Positions 40,185 to 48,460 of a stretch of 64,000 nt of DNA are shown here, piece by piece. Position 1 is the first letter of the stretch. Every line of letters begins with the position of its first letter. The position numbers were made by a program, and so were the translations under genes. Below the pieces are notes generated by a model, which was not told the origin of the DNA, made no database searches, and saw only the letters and a program-made list of their open reading frames with translations. The stretch spans positions 1,426,001 to 1,490,000 of the forward strand of contig NZ_CP059060.1 of assembly GCF_014217875.1 (NCBI RefSeq). Reading direction: 5' to 3'. The DNA comes from Synechococcus sp. LTW-R. GTDB lineage: Bacteria > Cyanobacteriota > Cyanobacteriia > PCC-6307 > Cyanobiaceae.

Positions 40185-40802
40185 ATGACTTCGCAGTCGC
40201 AGGTTGAACGTCCTGATCTGGATGCGTTGTTTGCGGATCTGGCCCATCCCAACCCCCATCTGCAGACCCAGGCTTATTTGGCGATGGTTGACCATTGGCC
40301 AAACGAGTCGATGCCACGCCTCATCTCGCTGTTGGATCAACCCGATGTGTCCTTGCGTCGCGCTGCTGTGCGCGGTCTCGGAGCCTTTGGTGCGACAGCA
40401 TTGCAACCCCTTGCGGAGCTGTTTGAAAACAGCACGGACGGCACGGTGCGCGCCAGCTGCGTGAAGGCCTACGCCCAGATTGCATCCAACTACCCGGATC
40501 AGACCTTCTCACCTGCCGCGATGGCTGTGCTGGAGAAGGCGCTGTCGGACGACTCCCCCGTGGTGTCGCAGTCGGCAGTGATGGCCCTTGGCCAGGTGGG
40601 TGTTCAAGCGCTTCCCTTGTTGATTCAGATCTGCAAGGGAGACAACATCGCCCATGTGCAGTCAGCTGCCATGGCGTTGGCTGAAATTCCTGATCCCAGT
40701 GCAGAAGCCTGTCTCAGAGAGGTGCTGGCTGATCCCTCCACCGATCCGCTGTGCCGGCAGATGGTGGAAGCCTCCCTCGGCCGACTTGAGAGCAGCCGAT
40801 AA
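40185..40802 (+). CDS. cpeZ: CpeZ-type HEAT-repeat protein of the bilin lyase family
   Basis: Predicted 205 residues made of HEAT/PBS-lyase repeats: DVSLRRAAVRGLGAFGATAL, SPVVSQSAVMALGQVGVQAL, HVQSAAMALAEIPDPSAE. The size matches CpeZ, which in Fremyella works with CpeY as a chaperone-like partner in adding phycoerythrobilin to CpeA Cys82. It lies directly downstream of cpeBA but after a terminator. CpeZ is preferred over an E/F subunit since both E and F are found elsewhere in the window. Confidence 0.8.
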   Translation: MTSQSQVERPDLDALFADLAHPNPHLQTQAYLAMVDHWPNESMPRLISLLDQPDVSLRRAAVRGLGAFGATALQPLAELFENSTDGTVRASCVKAYAQIASNYPDQTFSPAAMAVLEKALSDDSPVVSQSAVMALGQVGVQALPLLIQICKGDNIAHVQSAAMALAEIPDPSAEACLREVLADPSTDPLCRQMVEASLGRLESSR

Positions 40803-40805
40803 GCA

Positions 40806-40845
40806 AAAAATACGGGACAAAGGCCCCTCAGCCTTCGTCCCGTAG
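40806..40845 (-). terminator. Terminator between cpeZ and the MpeU/V-like gene
   Basis: A two-part hairpin: 8-bp outer stem (40812-40819 with 40838-40845), one mismatch, and a 5-bp inner stem. Six A at 40806-40811 give a T-run for minus-strand transcripts, so it most likely ends the MpeU/V-like gene; it may also slow read-through from cpeZ. Confidence 0.85.
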
Positions 40846-40913
40846 TTGCGCATGCAGTGCTCGACGCGAACACCACGGATGTGACATTACGTGAATGAGG
40901 CAAGCGCTTCTGT

Positions 40914-41834
40914 TCACTCGTCGCGGCTGAGCTGATTCACAGCGAGTTTGAGCACCACAGCGACTGACGGGTCGCTCTCCGTCTCCATGCACTGCTGGAG
41001 TTGCCCGATCACGGAAGGGTTCTCCAGTTTCATCAGCGACAAGGCAGCATTTTTGCGCACGAGTGCCGCTTCGTCCTGCAGGTTTGGCAGCAGAAGTGGG
41101 ATGGCCCATTCGCTTTCGTTGAGCTTGCCCATCAGGGTTGTCGCTTCAGCGCGCACGTCTTCATCTGCATCCCTCAGGGCATTGGTGAGCAGCTGACGCG
41201 CATCCTCATCCCCAAGGTTCTGGATTTGATCCCCGAGGGCGGCGATGGCTGCCGTGCGGATCTGGGCATGGGTTGATTGGGCAGCCTTGCGCAAGGCCTC
41301 CGGAGCCCGTGCGCCCACGAAGGCCAGGCCCCAGCTAGCCAGGCCCGTCTGCATGGGGGTGCTGCCGGGATCCACCAGGATGTCGAGCAATCCATCAACG
41401 GCAGCGGGGCCAATGGCGGCCATGGCGCCAACGGCCGATCCCTGGACAACGGGATCGGCATCGTTGAGCAGAGCCTTCAGCAGGAATGGAAGGGCGCGTT
41501 GATCGGAAATCAACGTCAGCGTTTTGGCGGCCGCGCGGCGCACCGTCACGTTCTCGTGGTCGCACATCGCGGTGCACAGGGCTGGAACGGCAGCACCGCC
41601 AACGGTGCCGAGGCTTTCGGCGAAGGTGAGGCGCAGCAGTCCACGCCGGTCTCCCAGGCCGGCCACCATGCGCTCGATCGCCTGGGTGTCACCAACGAGA
41701 CGCTCGCCCTGCCGCAGTTGTTGCTTCAGCTCCTCAGCCAGTTGCTCGGCTTCCTCTTCGCTCAGCTGAAGCGTTTCAGGGCTGCTTACGGGAGACATCG
41801 ATTCGGTCACGGCAAGGCTGAAGCAGCCGTTCAT
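40914..41834 (-). CDS. MpeU/MpeV/CpeF-type HEAT-repeat bilin lyase (possible lyase-isomerase)
   Basis: Predicted 306 residues. An acidic helical N-terminus (SEEEAEQLAEELKQQLRQGE) precedes HEAT repeats: FAESLGTVGGAAVPALC, VTVRRAAAKTLTLI, PVVQGSAVGAMAAIG, TGLASWGLAFVGARAPEAL. The closest remembered relatives are MpeU, MpeV and CpeF, which attach the doubly linked bilin at beta Cys50/61, in some strains isomerising phycoerythrobilin to phycourobilin. The subgroup cannot be told by eye. Start at 41834 is supported by GGGAGAAA eight bases upstream. Divergent from the next gene. Confidence 0.78.
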   Translation of the reverse strand: MNGCFSLAVTESMSPVSSPETLQLSEEEAEQLAEELKQQLRQGERLVGDTQAIERMVAGLGDRRGLLRLTFAESLGTVGGAAVPALCTAMCDHENVTVRRAAAKTLTLISDQRALPFLLKALLNDADPVVQGSAVGAMAAIGPAAVDGLLDILVDPGSTPMQTGLASWGLAFVGARAPEALRKAAQSTHAQIRTAAIAALGDQIQNLGDEDARQLLTNALRDADEDVRAEATTLMGKLNESEWAIPLLLPNLQDEAALVRKNAALSLMKLENPSVIGQLQQCMETESDPSVAVVLKLAVNQLSRDE

Positions 41835-41880
41835 TATCCGTTTCTCCCATCGCTAAGGTCACCGGATTGCACTGTTTGTT

Positions 41881-42315
41881 GTGACCCGATTCGTCCTTTC
41901 CCACAACCTGCAGATCCAAGATTCCGCGGTGCCTCCGCTGGCGTTTGAGGCCCTGGCCCAAGCGTTGGCCGAGCAGTGCGACTCTGTGACATTGGCGGAA
42001 GCGCTCAGCCACCCGCATTGGAAGATCAGCCTCGAGTCCACGGCAACTCCAGGCCAGTTGGCTGAAGAGATCGGTCAGGCCTGGCGAAAGATTCGCGCTG
42101 ATCAGGGGCATTCCACTGACCATGCCGTGATGGCTCTTGGTGGTCGTAAGGATTCCGAGGGAACTCCCGGCGCCCCGCTTCAGCAGGGCGGCTGGGGTGT
42201 GGATGTGGTGGAAACCCGCGATCCAGACGGGTTTCTGCAGGCGATCAATTGGAGTGGACTCACGGCCGGCCGGCCGGCCGATGGCATCTTCCAGGTGATT
42301 GATCGCCCGGCTTGA
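41881..42315 (+). CDS. Hypothetical protein of the phycobilisome region
   Basis: Predicted 144 residues, soluble, starting at a GTG. Visible segments are LAFEALAQALAEQCDSVTLAEAL, HWKISLESTATPGQLAEEIGQAWRKI, and a glycine-rich end GGWGVDVVETRDPDGFLQAINW. No family recognised. It lies divergent to the MpeU/V-like gene and 2 bp from the end of the convergent CpcD-like gene. Its place among lyase genes hints at phycoerythrin assembly, with no direct evidence. Confidence 0.62.
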   Translation: MTRFVLSHNLQIQDSAVPPLAFEALAQALAEQCDSVTLAEALSHPHWKISLESTATPGQLAEEIGQAWRKIRADQGHSTDHAVMALGGRKDSEGTPGAPLQQGGWGVDVVETRDPDGFLQAINWSGLTAGRPADGIFQVIDRPA

Positions 42316-42317
42316 CT

Positions 42318-42602
42318 TCAGCCGCGTGTGCGACGTCCGGCGCGTCTGGCTGGCTTCTTGGCCGCAGCTTTGGGAGAGTCCTCTGAAACGGCCACTGGTG
42401 CTGCTGCCGGGGCCGGTGCGCTGGCTTCACCGGAGCCGTAGGAGAACGCCACCGAATCAATTGCAAGGCCACGGTTGTGCATGGACTGCATGCTGCGGCA
42501 GAGCTGTGCAAACGGCACCCGTACCGAGCGTGCCGTCCAAGGGCGCGAACCGGGCTCAATCCCTGTTCGTACAGCAATGGATGTGGCAAGGGTGGGTCCC
42601 AT
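42318..42602 (-). CDS. Small CpcD-like linker-domain protein with basic tail
   Basis: Predicted 94 residues. Residues 5-54 match the CpcD/rod-cap pattern: an opening strand SIAVRTGIE, then SVRVPFAQLCRSMQSMHNRG and LAIDSVAFS, equal to the VPFxxLxxxMxxIxxxGGxIxSI core found at the C-terminus of CpeC, MpeE and CpeE. The tail (57-94) is alanine/proline-rich and ends in a lysine/arginine cluster KKPARRAGRRTRG. The ATG at 42602 was chosen because upstream frame to 42830 shows no similarity. A rod-capping or linker-accessory role is inferred. Confidence 0.68.
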   Translation of the reverse strand: MGPTLATSIAVRTGIEPGSRPWTARSVRVPFAQLCRSMQSMHNRGLAIDSVAFSYGSGEASAPAPAAAPVAVSEDSPKAAAKKPARRAGRRTRG

Positions 42603-42739
42603 GGCAGGCGATGTGACTGGGCTGAAGATGCCGCAGCTGCAGGGATTTTCGAGCCTTTCGCAATCTTCCTTACGAGAGCAGATCCACGCCTTCCGGGCTG
42701 TGGGGTCCTGCAGAATTAACCTTCCAAGAGCGTGCTGCC

Positions 42740-44038
42740 TTGACCGGAGCTTTTGACAACATCCATCCGGGGCTGTCCCAAGGCGATGCGATCCGCCTGC
42801 TGAGCACTCCGCTGGAGGAGCTGGAGTCACAGAGTGATCCCTACATGGCGGCGGCCCATCTGATCAACTTTCCGGGCCGCGAAACGGAAACGGCGTTGAT
42901 CGCCTTGGTGATGGATCCGGAGCAAGCGCAACCACGCAAATTGGCGCGGCGGAAGGCTGTGGAAGTGCTGGGACGGCTGGGCTGTCAGGAGGCAATGGCT
43001 GCCATCGCCAACTGCCTGAACAGCGACGACCCCTATCTGGTTGAAAACTCTGCTTTTGCGCTTCAACAGCTGAACTGCCAAGACGCCGCCGTTCATAAGG
43101 GGTTGCAGCAGCTGTTGTCTGACCCAGCCCAGAACCGACGGGTGTTGATTCAGAGCCTTGCCGCGCTGAATGTCGCCGAAGCTGAGCCGTTGATTGCGAG
43201 CTTTCAGACGTCGGACCAGCCGGGGGTCCGCGGTGCGGCCATCAGTGCCAGCATCCGTCTGGGAGGCAGCCGTGATCACGTCTCCGTTCTTGGCGAGCAA
43301 ACGCTGTTGCCCAATCAGATGGATCGCCAGTCGGCGATTCAGGATGCGATCAATGCCGGGGCAACCGAGCTTCTGCCTCAGATTCTGCGCGCACCGGTTT
43401 CGCCGGTGTTTCGGATGCGGGCGTTGCGTGCGCTCTGGCCTGAGGGTCGGCTGCAGAACGATGGTCTTGATCTGATCGAGCTGCTTGATGGGTTGATCGT
43501 CGATCGACCGGAAGCCTTGGAACTGGTGCACGCCTACGACCAGCCGCCCTCAGCCGATTTCCTGATTCAGGAATTTTTCGGCACGGATTTCAGTCGCAGT
43601 TACCTCGCACTGCAGACTTTGCAGGACCATTCGGCCGAGCAGCTCTGGCCAGCTCTGGAGCAGCGGTGGCATGCCGAGGCCCACAACGACTATGGGGCGC
43701 ATTACTTTTTCATCCGCCTGTTTTCCAGGATCGGGCCCTGGCCTGATGAGGCCCTCGGTCTGATCGACTCCATCCTTTCGGAAGCCATCACCACGCGCCG
43801 GCCGCAATTCATGAAATCCAAGCCCGCTGCTGTGTTGGCCATGGCCGGTTTGAAGCTTGTGAAGGATCCAGACACAACGTTGGCGTCATGGCTTGATCCG
43901 CAAGTCACGCCGTTCTGGGAAGCCCGTTATGCCGCTGCGATGGTGGCGTCTCCCGCGCAGTTGGCCTCGGCCCTGGATGACCCTGACCCCTTCGTGGCGA
44001 TGCGTGCCCAAGCCGCCTGCAAGGCCACCGCTGGTTGA
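42740..44038 (+). CDS. cpeY: Phycoerythrin bilin lyase CpeY
   Basis: Predicted 432-residue HEAT-repeat lyase. The N-terminus (DAIRLLSTPLEELESQSDPYMAAAHLINFPG) and ARRKAVEVLGRLG correspond to CpeY, which attaches phycoerythrobilin to CpeA Cys82. Its repeats YLVENSAFALQQL and its C-terminal DYGAHYFFIRLFSRIG are also shared with MpeY, which lies on the other side of mpeBA. The start appears to be a TTG at 42740. Ends convergent with mpeA across a terminator. Confidence 0.83.
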   Translation: MTGAFDNIHPGLSQGDAIRLLSTPLEELESQSDPYMAAAHLINFPGRETETALIALVMDPEQAQPRKLARRKAVEVLGRLGCQEAMAAIANCLNSDDPYLVENSAFALQQLNCQDAAVHKGLQQLLSDPAQNRRVLIQSLAALNVAEAEPLIASFQTSDQPGVRGAAISASIRLGGSRDHVSVLGEQTLLPNQMDRQSAIQDAINAGATELLPQILRAPVSPVFRMRALRALWPEGRLQNDGLDLIELLDGLIVDRPEALELVHAYDQPPSADFLIQEFFGTDFSRSYLALQTLQDHSAEQLWPALEQRWHAEAHNDYGAHYFFIRLFSRIGPWPDEALGLIDSILSEAITTRRPQFMKSKPAAVLAMAGLKLVKDPDTTLASWLDPQVTPFWEARYAAAMVASPAQLASALDDPDPFVAMRAQAACKATAG

Positions 44039-44043
44039 GCATG

Positions 44044-44070
44044 AAAAAAGGGGGCGGATGAACCGCCCCC
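44044..44070 (-). terminator. Rho-independent terminator after mpeBA
   Basis: An 8-bp GC stem (44050-44057 with 44063-44070) with a 5-base loop; on the minus strand it is followed by six T (A at 44044-44049). It ends the mpeBA transcript and separates it from convergent cpeY. Confidence 0.93.
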
Positions 44071-44106
44071 TGCAATGGAGTTCGAATCGAATCTCTCGGC
44101 TAAGAA

Positions 44107-44604
44107 TCAGGCGAGGGAGTTGATCACGTAGTCGAGAGCAGCGTTGTACTCGGTCAGAGCCTGGGGGCTCAGGTCGCGAGGAGCGCAGCCGTCGTTACGC
44201 ATTTGGGTGAAACCAGCAACGTAGGTGCCGGGGTCGATGCTGAGGGCCTTGTAGACCTCACGCTGACCGTTGATGGCGAGTTCGTCCAGAGGGCCGGTGC
44301 CGCCAACAACCAGGGAGTAGTTGATCAGACGCAGGTAGTGGACGAAGTCGCGCTTGCACTTCTCCTTGCCTTCGGTGGCGCACTGGCGGGGCTGACGGCC
44401 GGTGGCACCGTTGGGGTACTGGGTGTAGACGGCGTCGACAGCGCGCTGAGCGATGGCGTCATAGTTCTGAGCGATTTTCTCAGCAGCCTCGAGACGGGCG
44501 GCTGCACGCTGCAGGGAACCCTGCACAGACTCCAGATCGGAGCTGGTGGGGAAACGGGAGCCGCTGTCTGCGGCGCCGATGACGGTGGTGAGAACGGACT
44601 TCAT
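44107..44604 (-). CDS. mpeA: Phycoerythrin II alpha subunit MpeA
   Basis: Predicted 165-residue phycobiliprotein with three bilin cysteines at 75 ([10 protein letters not shown]), 83 ([12 protein letters not shown]) and 140 ([10 protein letters not shown]). Three sites are the hallmark of the phycoerythrin II alpha subunit of marine Synechococcus; Cys75 always carries phycourobilin in known cases. CpeA in the same window has only two. It follows mpeB by 39 bp. This gene sets the window's organism in pigment type 3. Confidence 0.95.
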   Translation of the reverse strand: MKSVLTTVIGAADSGSRFPTSSDLESVQGSLQRAAARLEAAEKIAQNYDAIAQRAVDAVYTQYPNGATGRQPRQCATEGKEKCKRDFVHYLRLINYSLVVGGTGPLDELAINGQREVYKALSIDPGTYVAGFTQMRNDGCAPRDLSPQALTEYNAALDYVINSLA

Positions 44605-44643
44605 TGATTTAAAAGAAGGTTGTGCTTGAAAATCTCAGGCGGT

Positions 44644-45198
<555 letters not shown>

Positions 45199-45328
45199 TT
45201 AAGGGAGGGGTCAGATGCGATGCATCACCCAGGGACCGTACGCCGCCCGCCGGTCATGGGGGGAATTGCTTCAGGCTTCTCAATACATGAAAAAAGAAAG
45301 AAGAATGAAAATACGAAGTAGCTTCGAT

Positions 45329-46522
45329 TTAAGAGAGAAGAAGCGCCACTTCACGGCAGCTCCACTGCAGCGGCTGCCAGGGATGGCTGCGGCCAACCTC
45401 CTCCAGCAGTGATGTTTGATCCCGCAGCCTTAGTCGCAGGCAGCTCCAGGCGCCCGCGATTCGGGACTTCGCATATTGCGGTGCTGTTTCCGCCAGTGCC
45501 TCGCGCACCAGGTCGCTGCGTTCATGCAGCTCCAGCAGTCCGGTGCAGCTCGCCAGCAGGTAGTGAACTCCGTAGTCGCTGCCGAGGCTGGAGCGCAACG
45601 CATCGATCTGATCCAGTTGGGCTGATCTGGGCAAAGCCATCAAGGCTTTGGCGGCGGCGTACTGGCGGGCTTCGTCCCGATGCTGCAGTCCCTCCTTAAT
45701 CGCTTCGGGTTCGGCAGCGGTTTCCGGAATGCCGTCCAGGTTCAACTGTCTTGGATCATCCTGAAGCAGCTTCTTCAATAGATCTGCCGCATCAGGATCA
45801 ATGGCGCCCGCTTGGCTGGTGGCCATCTGAAACGCACTCTTGGCGCGCAGGGGCATCGACACTGGGCAACGGATCAACGCCGCCAGTGCTTCGATCCGGC
45901 CCGCATCTCCCAGATCGATCACGGCGGCCCGTCTTCGACCGGGGTTGTCATCCTCGAGCTGCTCCACGAGTGGTGGAAGGCCTTGCTGGTCGCCCATCAC
46001 CCGAACGGCATAGGCATGGGCCGCTCCCGCCACCAGGGGATTGCTGTCGTTGCGGCAACGATCGATCTGGCCGCTGGCATCGTTCATGCCCAGGCGGCAG
46101 AAGGCTTGAAGAACCGCCCGGCGTTGGTTGTCGGGGCCACGAAGCGCTTGCAGCAGTGCCGTTTGCCCTTCCTTATTCAGCGGTGTGCCCAGCCGGGCGA
46201 TGGCATCAGCCGCATTGACGACGGTGGGTTCGTCATCGGCTCGCAAGGCGTCAAGAAGAACGGGAAGAGCCGAGCGGTCTTTGCGTCGGCCCAGGGCTTC
46301 GAGCGCCTTGCGCCGGGTGATGCGTTCGTAGAGGTCGTCGGAGTCGTTGGCGCCGGCTGCCAGGAGTTTCTGAAGGGACTCGGGGGATTGGCAGGCCCCT
46401 AGACGGGTCGCGGCGAGATATTTAAGGCCGGGATTCTTCAGCTCGGCAGGCGGCTTGAGCAACGTTTCCATCGCCGTCTCTTCACTCATTACAGCGAAAA
46501 GAGTGTCGAAGCGTTCGCTCAT
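45329..46522 (-). CDS. mpeY: Phycoerythrin II bilin lyase MpeY (or lyase-isomerase MpeQ)
   Basis: Predicted 397-residue HEAT-repeat protein directly upstream of mpeBA, the position of mpeY in marine Synechococcus. It opens with ERFDTLFAVMSEETAMETLL and LKYLAATRLGACQSPESL, then ITRRKALEALGRRKDRSALPVLL and several repeats. MpeY attaches phycoerythrobilin to MpeA Cys83; in blue-light strains a close paralogue, MpeQ, sits here and makes phycourobilin instead. I cannot separate the two by reading. Confidence 0.78.
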   Translation of the reverse strand: MSERFDTLFAVMSEETAMETLLKPPAELKNPGLKYLAATRLGACQSPESLQKLLAAGANDSDDLYERITRRKALEALGRRKDRSALPVLLDALRADDEPTVVNAADAIARLGTPLNKEGQTALLQALRGPDNQRRAVLQAFCRLGMNDASGQIDRCRNDSNPLVAGAAHAYAVRVMGDQQGLPPLVEQLEDDNPGRRRAAVIDLGDAGRIEALAALIRCPVSMPLRAKSAFQMATSQAGAIDPDAADLLKKLLQDDPRQLNLDGIPETAAEPEAIKEGLQHRDEARQYAAAKALMALPRSAQLDQIDALRSSLGSDYGVHYLLASCTGLLELHERSDLVREALAETAPQYAKSRIAGAWSCLRLRLRDQTSLLEEVGRSHPWQPLQWSCREVALLLS

Positions 46523-46567
46523 TGCCGATCAAGAATTTGAAAAATCTGAGGATGGTACATTTGGATT

Positions 46568-46903
46568 ATGATTCCGTCCAGCAAAAGCTTAAGCCGAATG
46601 GCCGTTGCCGAAAGCGCAGCTCAAGAGATCCGTCGATTTGTTGAATTGCATCAATCCGGATCGGCACTGAATCAAATCGCCTCGCTTGATGATCTCAATG
46701 CATTGTTGAAGCAGGCTGAGAGCCCTTTGGCTGCCTCGCTTATCCCGCTTGAGCAGGCGACGCGTCCCCCCAAGATTCTGGTGGACTCGGGCGTCACAGA
46801 ATCAAAGGTGCCCTGGCGAATTCTTCAGTGCCCGGGCGGTCCTTTGGTGCTGCAGATGATCTGTGAAAAGGTTAATTTTGCCCTCTGGATTCAGGAGTGC
46901 TGA
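46568..46903 (+). CDS. Hypothetical protein upstream of the Nif11 gene
   Basis: Predicted 111 residues, soluble. An N-terminal helix (AVAESAAQEIRRFVELHQSGSAL) and a second helix (SLDDLNALLKQAE) precede a compact strand region ending GGPLVLQMICEKVNFALWIQEC. Its stop overlaps the start of the next gene, so the two are probably made together. The family is unknown to me; base composition is AT-richer than in the flanking core genes. Confidence 0.66.
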   Translation: MIPSSKSLSRMAVAESAAQEIRRFVELHQSGSALNQIASLDDLNALLKQAESPLAASLIPLEQATRPPKILVDSGVTESKVPWRILQCPGGPLVLQMICEKVNFALWIQEC

Positions 46904-47493
46904 TGATGGCTAACTCTGAACTTGAGCGTTTCGTCCAGGCAATTGCTGATGATCACGGGCTAGCCACGGGAATCAAGACGCTTGGCTCCCATTACGACAT
47001 CGTTGCCTACGCCAACATCCGTGGCTACTCGATCACCTTGGCGGAATGGGGGAGATATCTGGCTATGGATTGGTTGCAGAGCTCCGATGCCGATCTGGCC
47101 TCTGTTCACCGAGCCGATCCAGCCCATTGGAGCTGGGCGTTCCGTCAATTGTCCCGCTGGCGTGCGCTGTTGATGGATGGTGCTGAATCCGAGGGAATGC
47201 TTGGCCCCGCAGATTTTGCAGTGACCCGGGATCAGTCCGCTGCCCCGCCGGCCAGCGTCCCGGCACCCACCCTGACGGATGCAGAGAAAGATGCGGCTTT
47301 GGTGTCGTTCATCCAGCTGGTGAAAACACGGCCTGATCTCAAGGACCAGGTGAAATCAGCACGGAACCAAGATGAGGTGATTGGCTTGGCCCAAACCCAG
47401 GGTTTTGCCATTGATTCGCTCACACTGTTGCGCAGTTGGAGTCAGGTGTCTGACTTCAGCAAACCCACCTGGTTTGGCTGGTTTGATGATTGA
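46903..47493 (+). CDS. Tandem Nif11-domain protein in the phycobilisome region
   Basis: Predicted 196 residues with two Nif11-like domains. Domain 1 (about 5-52): SELERFVQAIADDHGLATGI, then YDIVAYANIRGYSITLAEW. Domain 2 (129-179): KDAALVSFIQLVKTRPDLKD, then DEVIGLAQTQGFAIDSLTLL. They are joined by a tryptophan-rich stretch and a proline linker; the end is PTWFGWFDD. Nif11 domains occur in nitrogen-fixation loci and as leader peptides of modified peptides; no core peptide or modifying enzyme is seen here. AGGAG at 46893-46897 serves the ATG at 46903 or 46906. Confidence 0.72.
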   Translation: MMANSELERFVQAIADDHGLATGIKTLGSHYDIVAYANIRGYSITLAEWGRYLAMDWLQSSDADLASVHRADPAHWSWAFRQLSRWRALLMDGAESEGMLGPADFAVTRDQSAAPPASVPAPTLTDAEKDAALVSFIQLVKTRPDLKDQVKSARNQDEVIGLAQTQGFAIDSLTLLRSWSQVSDFSKPTWFGWFDD

Positions 47494-47498
47494 TCGCT

Positions 47499-47807
47499 TC
47501 AGCTGATCTCCGCATAGCGGGTGCGTGTGGTGCCACGTTTGGCCCAATAGGTCACCAGTGATTCACCACCGGGCCTGGGAACTGATGCTGTGGCGCGAAG
47601 GATCTTGAAGGTGCGCCTTGGCCCCATCGGCCAGTTGCCGGCAGCTGCAATTTTTCGCACGCGTCCACCGATGGCTTCAATGCAACGCTCGAATTTTTCG
47701 AGGTGGGTTTGATCCACCGTTTCAAAGATGAAATCGGTTCCTTCGCAAATCAGATGCTGCGACCGGATCCAGGTTTTCAGTTGTTTCTCGGCCTCAATTG
47801 CAGACAT
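47499..47807 (-). CDS. cpeR: CpeR-like regulator of phycoerythrin genes
   Basis: Predicted 102 residues. The segments LKTWIRSQHLICEGTDFIFETVD, HLEKFERCIEAIGGRV, WPMGPRRTFKILRATASVPRP and SLVTYWAKRG follow the pattern of CpeR, the small protein needed for phycoerythrin operon expression in Fremyella, where it is encoded at the end of cpeCDESTR. Here too it lies after cpeS and cpeT. The regulatory mechanism is unknown; no clear DNA-binding motif is visible. Confidence 0.7.
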   Translation of the reverse strand: MSAIEAEKQLKTWIRSQHLICEGTDFIFETVDQTHLEKFERCIEAIGGRVRKIAAAGNWPMGPRRTFKILRATASVPRPGGESLVTYWAKRGTTRTRYAEIS

Positions 47808-47835
47808 CGTCTAGCCGCTCAGACGAGGAGGACGC

Positions 47836-48450
47836 TCACCACTGGAGCCAGTTCTGGTCCAGCTCGTTCCCGAGGTGAGCCACACGTTTGAACCGCAGCG
47901 GCCCGTGTTCGGAGCCCCAGCGCTGCTCATCTGTGTCGGGGTCAAAGCCTCGATCGCGACTGATCCAGTCTGTGGCGTTGACATCCACTTCGCTGACCAA
48001 ATAGGTCAGCCGGCCATCCCTGGGAACCATGCAGTTCTTGCCGGGTTCCACTTCACCCAGGTATCGACCGGATTCAACCTCGCGAAAGTGCATCCCACAG
48101 CCACAACGTGGTTTCAGAGACTCAGGCTTGAGGCTGTTGAGGAGTTCAGGGCGTTGGCCTGCACCCGCCAACCGGATGGGATCGGCGAATCCGTAGTTCT
48201 CAACGATGAACGTCTCACCCTCGGCCGGGAGCAATCGATGAATGCCTTGGCGATAGGGCCTCCAGGGATCATGGTCATAACTTTGCTCTGAATAAAACCC
48301 AGGTGCTTTCAGAACATCCCAGGGAAGCGGGCGAAAAAAGATATTGATGTGAGCGAAATCCTTGGGATTCTCCTGAGACTGTTGGAGATTGCTGTAGTGC
48401 CCTGCGAGCGTCTTGGCGAAGAGGAGAAGAGCCTCGTTGTTGTCTGACAT
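47836..48450 (-). CDS. cpeT: CpeT-type phycobiliprotein lyase
   Basis: Predicted 204-residue lyase of the CpcT/CpeT family. Family features are FAKTLAGHYSNLQQSQENP, INIFFRPLPWDVL, FYSEQSYDHDPWRPYRQGIHRL, CGCGMHFREV, and GKNCMVPRDGRLTYLVSEVDV. Members attach bilin to the beta Cys153/165 site; CpeT is taken to act on CpeB. It ends 28 bp before cpeR and starts 10 bp after cpeS. Confidence 0.88.
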   Translation of the reverse strand: MSDNNEALLLFAKTLAGHYSNLQQSQENPKDFAHINIFFRPLPWDVLKAPGFYSEQSYDHDPWRPYRQGIHRLLPAEGETFIVENYGFADPIRLAGAGQRPELLNSLKPESLKPRCGCGMHFREVESGRYLGEVEPGKNCMVPRDGRLTYLVSEVDVNATDWISRDRGFDPDTDEQRWGSEHGPLRFKRVAHLGNELDQNWLQW

Positions 48451-48460
48451 TGGCGTGGGA

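Noticed and set aside
42603-42830. N-terminal extension of the CpcD-like gene
   Set aside because: The frame is open but has no family resemblance and would overlap the start of cpeY on the other strand.
44107-44604. Second copy of cpeA
   Set aside because: The cysteine pattern 75/83/140 and the sequence around it fit MpeA, not CpeA.
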